This document shows, in pieces, positions 55,317-63,986 of a stretch of DNA of 64,000 bases (position 1 is the first letter of the stretch; the number at the start of each line of letters is the position of its first letter). Source of the stretch: Bacteroidota bacterium (GTDB taxonomy: Bacteria > Bacteroidota > Bacteroidia > Chitinophagales > Chitinophagaceae); contig JAEWJK010000017.1 in assembly GCA_023386555.1 (NCBI GenBank), forward strand, positions 73,903-137,902, read 5' to 3'. The notes beneath the pieces are model-generated. The model saw only the letters and a program-made list of their open reading frames with translations. It was not told the DNA's origin and did no database searches. The position numbers and the translations under genes were made by a program.

Positions 55317-57539
55317 ATGAAATCATACAGTCTCAGCCTCAAACAATTCATCAGCGGACAGCATGTCTCTACCGGCATACGCATCACGGTGTGTGTGCTG
55401 TTGCCTGCTGTTATACTGGGTTACTATGGTTTACTGGCTACTATGATGGCAATACCCTTAGGTGCATTGTTCATTGCTCTTACCGATCAGCCCGGTCCAC
55501 TGCATCACCGCATCAATGGCATGATGGCCGGCATCTTTCTAAATTGTATCGTAGTATGTATTGCAGGGGCAAGTGCAGGTTATGAATGGCTGCTGCTGGC
55601 AGAAGTGATCGTCTTCAGTTTCCTGTTTTCTTTATCCGGCATTTACGGGCCAAGGGCAGACGGCATCGGTCTCATTGCCTTACTCTCTTTCATCATCGGC
55701 TATGGAGCCCTGGCCGTATCGGAACAACCATTTATTTATACAGCACTATATTTTGCAGCAGGCGGAGCATGGTATGCACTGTTCAGTATCATCACCAATA
55801 CCATCCGTCCCTACAGGCCTGCCGCACAAATGCTGGGCGAATACCTGATCGACATTAGTGAATACCTCCAGCAACGGACCGCGTTTTATAAACAAGATGC
55901 AGATATTCCATCCATACTGCAAAGGCTTTTTCCCTGGCAGGTAAAGATCCAGCAGCACCAGGCCGGCCTGAGGGAGCTGTTATTTAAAACACGCCTCTTT
56001 GTAAAGTCTCCTACCAATAAGGGCCGGAGACTGATGATGATCTTCCTGGAAAGTGGTGACCTGCTAGAAAGGATCATGACTGCCCAGCAGGATTACAATA
56101 AACTGCACAGCGATTTTGATGATAGCGGTATCCTTAAAACCTTTCATCATCACCTGCAGGTGCTGGCAAATGCGTTACTGCACACGGGGCTTGCAGTGCA
56201 GAACGAGCAAGCATACAGCAATGCCGCAGCAATAGATTATCGCATGCAACAAACCAAACAAGCTTTCCTGCAACTGCGGCAACAACAACTCAATGCTTCT
56301 ACCGTTTCAGCTTTCATCCGGTTAAGGCAGGTGCTCAACAGTATAGAAGACGTAGGTGAACGCATCAAACGGTTACAACGTTATACCACACCGTTAGAAA
56401 AAGTAACCCGCACAGTGAACAAAGAAGAAGTATCTCCTTTCACTACCTCGCAGCGTTTCAACATTGAATTACTCACTTCCAACCTGTCACTCAACTCTTC
56501 CCATTTCCGCCATGCACTGCGGTTTACGCTGGCTATGACGGCGGGTTTTGTTGTATCTCTTGTGTTTGCATTAGGCCACAGTTACTGGATATTGCTCACC
56601 ATTGCCACCATACTCAAGCCCTCGTTCAGCATCTCCCGTAAAAGAAATATAGAAAGGATCATAGGTACTTTCATCGGTGCGGGCCTTGCATTTGCCGTAC
56701 TGTATTTTGTAACCATAAATGGGGCATTAGTAGCAGTGATGATCGCTGCCATGCTGGTGGCTTATACATTTTTAAGAGTAAACAATACAGTAAGCACTGC
56801 TGCCATTACGCTTTACGTGGTAGTGAGCTTTCATTTTTTCTACCCGGCTGGTATAAGTGAGGTATTGCGTGACAGGGTAGTGGATACCATCATCGGTGCA
56901 CTCATTGCCTTACCCGCCAGTTATTTCATTTTGCCGCACTGGGAACATAAGAACATACAACAGTTGTTTAGCGATGTAATGGATAAGACAGGCCATTACT
57001 TCCGTTCTGTTGCTCATTTCTTCTCCGTTAAAAACAACGAAGCCTGGCTGCAGTACAAACTCAGTCGCAAGGAAGCATTCATTGCACTGGCCAATGTATC
57101 AGATGCATTGCAGCGAATGTTAACCGAACCAAAGAACAAGCAGGAACATGTGCAGGAATACCACCAGCTGGTAACAGCCACCCACATGCTCATTTCGTAT
57201 ATCGCCTCACTTGCTTATTATGCCGAACAATACAACGGCAGTTACGATGCTGCAGAATTAAAACCCATGCTGCAATACACCTGCAGAAGGTTTGATACGT
57301 TACAGCAAATGATAGAACTACCCGGTGTACATCTCAGTAAAGCAGATCCCTTCCCGGTAAGCAAAAAATTGCGTGACCTGCTGGCTAGTCGCAAACACGA
57401 ACTGGAACAACAGGTACCAACTGATGCCTCGGCTATTGCCAAACAATTATCGGTAATGAAAACCATTGCCGACCAGCTACAACTGGTAAATGCAGCTTTA
57501 GAAGATATTATCAAGGTGTTGGAAAGGATGGGGAAGTAG
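55317..57539 (+). CDS. FUSC-family inner-membrane protein (YccS-like)
   Basis: 740 residues from the ATG at 55317 (MKSYSLSLKQFISGQHV). Two halves: hydrophobic helices at about 20-165, a cytoplasmic helical region (165-370), a second helix group at about 390-520 (FRHALRFTLAMTAGFVVSLV, RIIGTFIGAGLAFAVLYF), and a C-terminal cytoplasmic part. The RIIGTFIGAGLA motif is typical of the FUSC/aromatic-acid exporter superfamily. Substrate unknown. Confidence 0.85.
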   Translation: MKSYSLSLKQFISGQHVSTGIRITVCVLLPAVILGYYGLLATMMAIPLGALFIALTDQPGPLHHRINGMMAGIFLNCIVVCIAGASAGYEWLLLAEVIVFSFLFSLSGIYGPRADGIGLIALLSFIIGYGALAVSEQPFIYTALYFAAGGAWYALFSIITNTIRPYRPAAQMLGEYLIDISEYLQQRTAFYKQDADIPSILQRLFPWQVKIQQHQAGLRELLFKTRLFVKSPTNKGRRLMMIFLESGDLLERIMTAQQDYNKLHSDFDDSGILKTFHHHLQVLANALLHTGLAVQNEQAYSNAAAIDYRMQQTKQAFLQLRQQQLNASTVSAFIRLRQVLNSIEDVGERIKRLQRYTTPLEKVTRTVNKEEVSPFTTSQRFNIELLTSNLSLNSSHFRHALRFTLAMTAGFVVSLVFALGHSYWILLTIATILKPSFSISRKRNIERIIGTFIGAGLAFAVLYFVTINGALVAVMIAAMLVAYTFLRVNNTVSTAAITLYVVVSFHFFYPAGISEVLRDRVVDTIIGALIALPASYFILPHWEHKNIQQLFSDVMDKTGHYFRSVAHFFSVKNNEAWLQYKLSRKEAFIALANVSDALQRMLTEPKNKQEHVQEYHQLVTATHMLISYIASLAYYAEQYNGSYDAAELKPMLQYTCRRFDTLQQMIELPGVHLSKADPFPVSKKLRDLLASRKHELEQQVPTDASAIAKQLSVMKTIADQLQLVNAALEDIIKVLERMGK

Positions 57540-57567
57540 ATGCATCGAAGGGTGTTTTAAAACGGTT

Positions 57568-57591
57568 GTCACCCTGAGGCACTTGAAGGGT
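57568..57591. repeat. GTCACCCTGAGGCACTT repeat, copy 2
   Basis: Second copy of the word at 47591, in the gap between the FUSC and restriction-modification genes. Confidence 0.5.
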
Positions 57592-57740
57592 ACTCTATAG
57601 GTGCTCTATAACTGCCCTTAATATATCTTTTGATGCACAGGAAGTCAATATGTGCAGAGGAGTATCAGCATAGGCCAGGATGTGCAGGTTTTTTATTTGA
57701 CTGAAATCTTTTAAATTCAAGCCTTGAATATACATACCCT

Positions 57741-60554
57741 ATGCCCCTTAGCTGGAACGAGATCAAAACTAGAGCTGCCGCATTCAGCAATGAATGGAAG
57801 GATGAGGCCAACGAACATGCAGAAGCCAAGAGCTTCTGGGATGATTTCTTCAATGTCTTTGGCATCAGCCGTAGAAGAGTTGCAAGCTTTGAGCAATCTG
57901 TAAAAAAGCTGGACGATAAAAAAGGTTTCATTGATCTGCTCTGGAAAGGTGTTATTCTTATAGAACATAAAAGCCGTGGTAAGGACCTTGATAAAGCTTA
58001 CGGACAGGCAAAAGATTATTTCCCTGGTCTATCCGAAAAAGAACTGCCCCGTTATATACTGGTAAGCGATTTCGAAAGGTTCAGGTTATACGATCTTGAA
58101 ACAGGTGAGCAACATGATTTCAAACTAACTCAACTGGTAGACCATGTACATCTCTTTGGCTTTATTGCAGGCTACCAGAAAAGAACATACAAAGAACAAG
58201 ACCCCGTAAACATTGAGGCAGCAGAGCTGATGGGTAAGCTGCACGATAAACTAAAAGCCATCGGCTACGAAGGTCACCAGTTAGAACTCTATCTTGTTCG
58301 TTTGGTGTTCTGCCTGTTTGCAGACGATACCAACATATTTGAGAAAGGAATTTTCTATGATTATCTTGATCTGAAAACAAATGTAGATGGCAGTGATCTT
58401 GCTGCACACATCTCCCAATTATTCGAGATACTCAATACACCAAAAGATAAAAGGCTGAGGAATCTTGATGAAGCCTTAGATGCGTTTCCTTATGTAAACG
58501 GAAAGCTGTTTGAAGAACGTTTACCCGTTGCTGCTTTCGACAGCCAGATGCGAAAGACATTGATGGACTGTTGTGGTCTTGACTGGGGTAAGATATCACC
58601 TGCCATATTCGGTTCTTTGTTTCAGAGTGTGATGGATGAAAAAGCAAGGCGTAATCTTGGTGCACATTATACCAGCGAAAAGAATATTCTTAAGCTGATA
58701 AAGCCTTTGTTCTTAGATGAACTGTGGAGTGATTATGAAAAAGCAAAGAACAGCAAGGCACAGCTACAGAAGCTGCATGATAAGATAAGTGGACTTCGTT
58801 TTCTTGACCCTGCCTGTGGATGTGGCAACTTCTTGATTATTGCTTACCGTGAACTGCGATTGCTGGAAGTACAGATCATTAAACAATTGCTGAAATTGCA
58901 GGGATATAGGGAAGAAGTGATACGGGAAGCAAGGATGGATGCTTCTTATTTGATCAAGTGTAATGTTGACCAGTTCTATGGAATAGAGTATGAAGAGTTT
59001 CCGGCACAGATAGCAAGAACTGCCATGTGGCTGATGGACCACCAGATGAACATGCTGGTTACGGAGACCTTTGGTGAGTATTATGTAAGGTTGCCATTAC
59101 AAAAAGCTGCCACTATAAAACATGATAATGCATTAAGAATAGACTGGCAGAGCATGATTGAACCGATGCCCTGGGAGAAAGAAGAGCCGAGGTATCATTA
59201 CATATTGGGTAATCCGCCATTTATTGGAAAGCAATTACAGAATGTTGCACAGAAAGCAGACATGGAACTAGTGTTTAATGGAGTGAATGGTGCAGGTGTA
59301 TTGGACTATGTTACTGCATGGTATATACTGGCTGCACAATACATGCAGAAAGTAAACAATGAAAAGATTGCACTGAAAACAAAAACAGCTTTTGTAAGTA
59401 CTAATTCTATAGCACAAGGTGAACAGGTTGGTGTATTATGGAATGAATTATTTAATAAGTACAAGATCAAAATACATTTTGCTCACAGAACATTTAGTTG
59501 GAGTAATGAAGCAAGAGGTAATGCTGCGGTGCATGTAGTGATTATCGGGTTTACAAATTTTGATGTAGCTTATAAGCTCATTTATGAGTATGATAATATA
59601 AAGGGAGAACCTCAGCAGCTAAGTGCTAAAAATATTAACCCTTACTTATTAGAAGGCTCAGACCTCACCATTTGTGTAAGAAAGAAGCCAATCTGTAATG
59701 TTCCTGAAATGAATTATGGTAGCATGGCAAACGATGGAGGTCATCTTCTTTTGAATGATGAAGAAAAAAGCTTCTTAGTCCAAAGCGAACCGAGAGCATC
59801 AAAATTTATTAGACCATTTCTTGGATCACAAGAATTTATTAATGGGATTAAACGTTGGTGTATTTGGCTTAAGGATGCCTCACCAAATGAATACTCGCAG
59901 TTAAAAGAGATTATTCGACGTGTTGAAGCAGTGAAAATGTACAGGCTTAGCAGCACACGAGAAGCAACGAGGAAGTTAGCTGCTTTTCCAATGTTGTTTG
60001 GAGAGCTTAGACAACCCGATTCTGATTATCTATTAATACCTGGTGTTTCATCTGAAAACAGACCTTATATTCCTGTTGGCTTTTTGACCAAGGATGTTAT
60101 TGCCAGCGATTTAGCGAGAACAATTCCACAAGCCACTAAGTATTTGTTTGGTATAGTGACGTCTTTAATGCATATGTCATGGGTTAAGCATGTTTGTGGC
60201 AGGCTGAAGAGTGATTTCCGATATTCAAATAGTTTAGTCTACAACAATTTCCCCTGGCCAGAAAGCCCAACAGATAAACAAACAAAAGCCGTAGAAGCAG
60301 CTGCACAAAAAGTATTAGATACAAGAGCACAGTTTCCCGATAGCAGTTTAGCAGACCTCTACGATCCTAACACCATGCCGCCAGCTTTGGTAAAAGCACA
60401 CCAGGCTTTAGACAAAGCCGTTGATCTGTGTTACAGAAGCCAGCCATTTACCAGCAAAACAAAAAGAATAGAGTTTCTGTTTGAGTTGTATGATAAGTAT
60501 ACTGCAGGGTTGTTTGTGAAGGAGAAGAAAGGGAAGAAAGTAAAGAGTAATTGA
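57741..60554 (+). CDS. single-chain restriction-modification protein (MmeI/type IIG-like)
   Basis: A 937-residue protein with nuclease, methyltransferase and target-recognition parts. N-terminus PLSWNEIKTRAAAFSNEW is family-like; residues about 66-77, FIDLLWKGVILIEHKSRG, fit a D-ExK nuclease site (Asp ... Glu-His-Lys). The N6-adenine methyltransferase follows with FLDPACGCGNFLIIAYREL (motif I, near 355) and LGNPPFIG (motif IV, near 489), then a TRD-like region. It would methylate one strand of its site and cut when unmethylated. No separate partner is seen; two orphan genes follow. Confidence 0.9.
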   Translation: MPLSWNEIKTRAAAFSNEWKDEANEHAEAKSFWDDFFNVFGISRRRVASFEQSVKKLDDKKGFIDLLWKGVILIEHKSRGKDLDKAYGQAKDYFPGLSEKELPRYILVSDFERFRLYDLETGEQHDFKLTQLVDHVHLFGFIAGYQKRTYKEQDPVNIEAAELMGKLHDKLKAIGYEGHQLELYLVRLVFCLFADDTNIFEKGIFYDYLDLKTNVDGSDLAAHISQLFEILNTPKDKRLRNLDEALDAFPYVNGKLFEERLPVAAFDSQMRKTLMDCCGLDWGKISPAIFGSLFQSVMDEKARRNLGAHYTSEKNILKLIKPLFLDELWSDYEKAKNSKAQLQKLHDKISGLRFLDPACGCGNFLIIAYRELRLLEVQIIKQLLKLQGYREEVIREARMDASYLIKCNVDQFYGIEYEEFPAQIARTAMWLMDHQMNMLVTETFGEYYVRLPLQKAATIKHDNALRIDWQSMIEPMPWEKEEPRYHYILGNPPFIGKQLQNVAQKADMELVFNGVNGAGVLDYVTAWYILAAQYMQKVNNEKIALKTKTAFVSTNSIAQGEQVGVLWNELFNKYKIKIHFAHRTFSWSNEARGNAAVHVVIIGFTNFDVAYKLIYEYDNIKGEPQQLSAKNINPYLLEGSDLTICVRKKPICNVPEMNYGSMANDGGHLLLNDEEKSFLVQSEPRASKFIRPFLGSQEFINGIKRWCIWLKDASPNEYSQLKEIIRRVEAVKMYRLSSTREATRKLAAFPMLFGELRQPDSDYLLIPGVSSENRPYIPVGFLTKDVIASDLARTIPQATKYLFGIVTSLMHMSWVKHVCGRLKSDFRYSNSLVYNNFPWPESPTDKQTKAVEAAAQKVLDTRAQFPDSSLADLYDPNTMPPALVKAHQALDKAVDLCYRSQPFTSKTKRIEFLFELYDKYTAGLFVKEKKGKKVKSN

Positions 60555-60819
60555 GTTATTTTGGAATTGTTTGTTGCCCTGCGAAGTCCCGATACTTCGG
60601 GGAATTTGTCGAAGGGTGGTAATAGGGAAACTAGAAATGGAAAACCAGAAGATCCTTGGATAGTATAATTACTTTGTATTAGAATGTAGACAACATATAA
60701 CTAGCCCTTTCATAAAAAATGGATGTCTGAGAAGAATGAAAGTGTGAATTTGATAATGGAGAAGTAAGGAAGTTATCTTAGGAGTAATTTATTTCTGCAA
60801 CCAGTACTATAGAAACATT

Positions 60820-61257
60820 ATGCAAAGCTTCTTAACCGAATCATTAAAAGATCATACTATCCTGTGGCTTTTTCTTACAAGTATTATTGGAGGAATTATT
60901 GGTGCTGCTTTTAAAATAATTGCTGATAATATAATATCACAAAATATCAATCTTAACAGAGAGGCAAGGGAGCATTTTAAAGATTACAATGAAGATTTGA
61001 GAAATTGGTTTCATTATTTCGAAAAGTTTTTAATAAACCTAAAATTCGAGCATGAAAATCTGAACTGGAATAGGTTACTTCTAATTTCCATGAATTCGAA
61101 AGTATTAATAAAGGAAATAGATAAACATAACAGGTTTACAGCTCCTTATTACGCTTTACCGCATTTAGGATTATTAAAACAAGAAGTCCGTAATAAAGTT
61201 TTAGAAGATATAAGTTTCTTAAAGACAAAAGGAATATCTATTCCCAAAGCATTTTAA
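60820..61257 (+). CDS. hypothetical membrane-anchored protein
   Basis: 145 residues: an N-terminal helix (HTILWLFLTSIIGGIIGAAFKIIADNII) anchors it, followed by a soluble helical domain (REAREHFKDYNEDLRNWFHYFEKFLINL). Not recognised. It is 265 bp after the restriction-modification gene and 21 bp before the next hypothetical, in an accessory-looking region. Confidence 0.6.
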   Translation: MQSFLTESLKDHTILWLFLTSIIGGIIGAAFKIIADNIISQNINLNREAREHFKDYNEDLRNWFHYFEKFLINLKFEHENLNWNRLLLISMNSKVLIKEIDKHNRFTAPYYALPHLGLLKQEVRNKVLEDISFLKTKGISIPKAF

Positions 61258-61278
61258 CTACACCAATTAACTTAATTG

Positions 61279-61899
61279 ATGACCGTTGATTTTATACCTC
61301 GCCCATCAGACGAAGTAATCAAGACCTTCTACGCCTCTGGTAATCTTAGATCAGTGCAATACATCCGCAATGGCAAACAAGCTAATGGATGGAGTGCGAA
61401 AGAGTTTTTTGATAATGGTAAATTGCAGTTAGCTAAATGTTTCAGCCATTCCTTATTAATCGAGCAGATACGCTATGATGAAAATGGAACAGTGATTTTG
61501 CATGAAATATATAGTCATTCACAAAAGAAATTAATAAAAAGGCCAGAAGTAAAACAAATCATCAGGCCTAATATTGTTTCGGGATGTGGTCACATGGGTT
61601 TCTATTACAAAAATCTGCCTGCCATCAGCAATTTCATAAATGCCGAATACGATGAAGATAGTTTAGAAAAGGCATATAAGACTTTTAACAAGGAAGCCAG
61701 CGATGATGAGCATTTTGATTTTGAGAAACAATACTTGTGGAGGTTGAGGGGAGAATCAATGACATTTACCATACAATTTGAGAAATACGAGATGCTTTTC
61801 TTTTGGTATTTGTCTGCCCAAAATGAACAACAGTATGCGAAAGCCAAACATTTTATGGACAACTTGTTAGAAGAGTGGCAAAGGGAATTGGAAGATTAA
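61279..61899 (+). CDS. hypothetical protein with MORN-like repeat
   Basis: 206 residues from the ATG at 61279; a TTG three bases upstream is in frame but not needed. Residues 12-75 contain YASGNLRSVQYIRNGKQANG and EFFDNGKLQLAKCF, which look like MORN/YwqK-type beta-hairpin repeats; the rest is acidic and helical (EDSLEKAYKTFNKEASDDEH). Role unknown. MORN-like small proteins sometimes act as antitoxins or immunity proteins, which cannot be shown here. Confidence 0.55.
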   Translation: MTVDFIPRPSDEVIKTFYASGNLRSVQYIRNGKQANGWSAKEFFDNGKLQLAKCFSHSLLIEQIRYDENGTVILHEIYSHSQKKLIKRPEVKQIIRPNIVSGCGHMGFYYKNLPAISNFINAEYDEDSLEKAYKTFNKEASDDEHFDFEKQYLWRLRGESMTFTIQFEKYEMLFFWYLSAQNEQQYAKAKHFMDNLLEEWQRELED

Positions 61900-62005
61900 G
61901 TTGAAAAACTCAAATTAGCCAATGAGGGGTTCGTGTATCGTGAACTGTAGCAATAATATTTGATCATTAAGCACCAGCCGTGGCAGTCGTATTAATTAAT
62001 TAGTT

Positions 62006-62062
62006 ATGCAAACACCACCACTAAAACTTCTTTGCTCCGTTAAAACCGGAAAGGGGTTGTAG
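62006..62062 (+). pseudogene. truncated 5' copy of the HNH gene
   Basis: An 18-codon frame, MQTPPLKLLCSVKTGKGL then TAG, matches the first 19 residues of the intact HNH protein (MPASPSLKLLRSVKTGKGL). The copy breaks off here and is followed by the 31-bp palindrome and a degenerate GTTGTTGGTC-type palindrome (62109-62133). Confidence 0.75.
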
Positions 62063-62067
62063 TCAAA

Positions 62068-62098
62068 GATGTCCTACACTTTCAAAGTGTAGGACATC
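62068..62098. repeat. 31-bp palindrome, copy 2
   Basis: Same stem as at 29562 (one loop base differs, TTC for TCC). It follows the truncated HNH 5' copy by 5 bp. Confidence 0.8.
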
Positions 62099-62162
62099 TT
62101 TGCTTAGCCATTATTGATTTTGTGACCAACAACGTTCATTTCAACAGCTAAACAAACCATAT

Positions 62163-62747
62163 ATGCCAGCATCTCCATCATTAAAACTCCTCCGCTCCGT
62201 CAAAACAGGAAAGGGATTGATCAACCTGATCAAAAACCTGAAAGTTAATCGCAGGTTGTCTAAAATAACAGATGCAAAACGATCGAGACTATCATCTAAA
62301 CAGCGTGAAGAAGTATTGGCTAAAACAGCAGGTCATTGCCATATCTGCGGTATTGAATTGAACGGAGAATTTCAGGCAGATCATGTAAAGGCACATAGTA
62401 CAGGAGGCAGCCATACGGTTGACAATTATTTACCATCCTGCAGTACGTGTAACAACTATCGCTGGCACTATTCACCCGAAGAAATACAGGTGATATTAAA
62501 ACTGGGAGTTTGGGCTAAAACTAAAATGTGCAATGATGAGTTATTAGGACTAGATATGGCTAATGCTTTTATGCAACATGAAATGGATGTAAGAAAAAGA
62601 AGAAAAGCTGTACAACAGGGTAAGGCTGAGCCAAGAAAATACTTTCCACAAGAACCATTGGCAACCTTACATCCCGATGAATATGTATTGGGTGGTCCAT
62701 CTGAATATATAAATCCAGCAAAGAAGTTACCTAAGCGAATTAAATAA
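62163..62747 (+). CDS. HNH endonuclease, repeat-associated
   Basis: 194 residues, intact. Basic N-terminus (LKLLRSVKTGKGL, LKVNRRLSK); a zinc knuckle CHICG near residue 61 with the second Cys pair in PSCSTCNNYRW near 100; and the HNH core QADHVKAHSTGGSHTVDNYL, with DH, H and N in the expected places. It has no RuvC domain, so it is not IscB. Fragments of the same gene lie at 62006, 27923 and 28830-29145, each next to the same palindromes, so this looks like the full-length member of a dispersed element. Whether the nuclease mobilises the repeats is inference. Confidence 0.9.
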   Translation: MPASPSLKLLRSVKTGKGLINLIKNLKVNRRLSKITDAKRSRLSSKQREEVLAKTAGHCHICGIELNGEFQADHVKAHSTGGSHTVDNYLPSCSTCNNYRWHYSPEEIQVILKLGVWAKTKMCNDELLGLDMANAFMQHEMDVRKRRKAVQQGKAEPRKYFPQEPLATLHPDEYVLGGPSEYINPAKKLPKRIK

Positions 62748-62794
62748 GAACAGTCTCAGATAATTTAATAGCTCCGGCAGTCTCAAATTAATAG

Positions 62795-62848
62795 CTCCGG
62801 CCTTCAGGCCGGAGAAAAAAAATGAGCCAAAAATAGGGCTTTAGCCCT
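62795..62848. repeat. two hairpins after the HNH gene
   Basis: CTCCGGCC-TTCA-GGCCGGAG (62795-62814), then A8, and AGGGCT-TT-AGCCCT (62835-62848). The first may terminate transcription of the HNH gene on either strand. The second, with its flank CCAAAAATAGGG, is repeated exactly before copy A of the 310-bp repeat. Confidence 0.7.
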
Positions 62849-62952
62849 TCACTAATGCCGAAGTATTTTTTCTATCAGATGGTGTCCGCATCAAACGAAT
62901 AAATAAAATTGATCTTGTTCAGTGTGGTGAAGACACTAACTATTTTGGTAAA

Positions 62953-62983
62953 GATGTCCTACACTTCCAAAGTGTAGGACATC
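62953..62983. repeat. 31-bp palindrome, copy 3
   Basis: Identical to the copy at 29562; followed by ATCTGACGCCATTGTTGG, a partial GTTGTTGGTC arm. Confidence 0.8.
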
Positions 62984-63027
62984 TATCTGACGCCATTGTT
63001 GGTCGCTTCAATAATACTTGTATTTCC

Positions 63028-63124
63028 CTAACAGGGTTCGCTTGCAATATTCCGAATAACCTCCTGCCAGTCCATTGCACCTTGAGTCATAGTCCCTTCC
63101 TATCCTCGTCCTACATGATTGCAT
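63028..63124 (-). repeat. AAGGGACTATGA dispersed element, copy 3
   Basis: On the minus strand, TGCAATCATGTAGGACGAGG is followed by AAGGGACTATGA and a 20-codon open frame (63090 to 63028) that starts MTQGAMDWQE. Compare copies at 8225 and 50709. Confidence 0.6.
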
Positions 63125-63308
63125 CCCGGCTCACCAGGCAATAGATGTTTACAATCGGTTAAGACCACACATGAGCATTAGCAACCTTACGCCAGATCAA
63201 GCCCATGATTCTGTAAAGCTAAATCAGTACTATTGTGAAACACTGTAATGCCATATCACATAATACCGCAAAAGTGTAAAGCTTTTTCAGTACAAGACAA
63301 TGTACCAC

Positions 63309-63619
63309 TTGAGTAAGACTGCTATGCAACTCCGGTACAACTCCGATGCAACCTCGGTACTTTACAGTTTTCAGATGTAAACCCTACCATTGAATAACAG
63401 AAATCAATAATATATCATTCAGGTAAATTTTGTCATTTTAAGCCGGACACATCTAAAGCCGTTAACATCAAAATCTTACAACCCCAAAAACAGTGGTTGG
63501 CAACTTTTCGGGAAACTTATTTGGAAACTTTCCAAACTTCCATCCCACAGCCTTCGCTGTATTAACCTTATACCTGCCTTATACCTACCTTATACTTACC
63601 TTATACCTACGCCGTATCT
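63309..63619 (+). repeat. 310-bp HNH-linked repeat, copy B
   Basis: Second copy of 29171-29479, same orientation relative to the HNH sequence. The terminal 11-bp units are again of type CCTTATACCTA and the array ends CGCCGTATCT in both copies. About 460 bp of other repeats separate it from the HNH-linked hairpin here, where copy A has only a few bases. Confidence 0.8.
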
Positions 63620-63659
63620 TCTTTCCCCAAATCAACGTTTCCAAACAATCGCAACGAAA

Positions 63660-63852
63660 TCAACGAGCGTCTCAGTAAAGATCATCACGCTGCTACACCA
63701 TCAGCCATCTCACCTTCGCCCTTGTTGGTCTTGTGACCAACAATTATCATAAAGAACAGTATCCTATACCATTAGCACCTACACTTAACAGAAACCTCAA
63801 CGAATGCCTCAGCAAAGATCATCACGCTGCTACACCATCAGCCATCTCACCT
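63660..63852. repeat. direct repeat pair with a palindrome between
   Basis: Two 56-bp near-identical segments (63660-63715 and 63797-63852) share AAAGATCATCACGCTGCTAC and CACCATCAGCCATCTCACCT. Between them, at 63722-63743, lies the TTGTTGGTC-TTGT-GACCAACAA palindrome. The rest of 62748-64000 contains only repeats and no gene I can support. Confidence 0.7.
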
Positions 63853-63986
63853 GCATCTTTTTCTACCTAACAAAATGTCCTGGTATAGAAATAGCCTTTG
63901 CAGAAAAAGCGAGCAGTTGCAACAAGCTACACTTTCAGCAACCCAAACAGCGAAACAGTTCAGTAAAGAATCACAGCTAAATCAAC
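63844..63986. repeat. 140-bp dispersed repeat, copy 2
   Basis: Aligns with 55068-55208 in the same orientation; the best-conserved part is AACAGCGAAACAGTTCAGTA. Confidence 0.6.

Noticed and set aside
62163..62747. HNH gene as IscB or a HEARO/omegaRNA system
   Set aside because: No RuvC domain or arginine-rich bridge is encoded; only the HNH part exists.
63540..63619. 11-bp tandem array as a CRISPR array
   Set aside because: Units are 11 bp and directly adjacent, with no spacers and no cas genes.
63493..63678. Open frame over the end of the 310-bp repeat, with a similar frame at 29356-29520
   Set aside because: The two copies share the peptide NFSGNLFGNFPN but there is no start codon in common and the 11-bp array drives the frame; treated as non-coding repeat.
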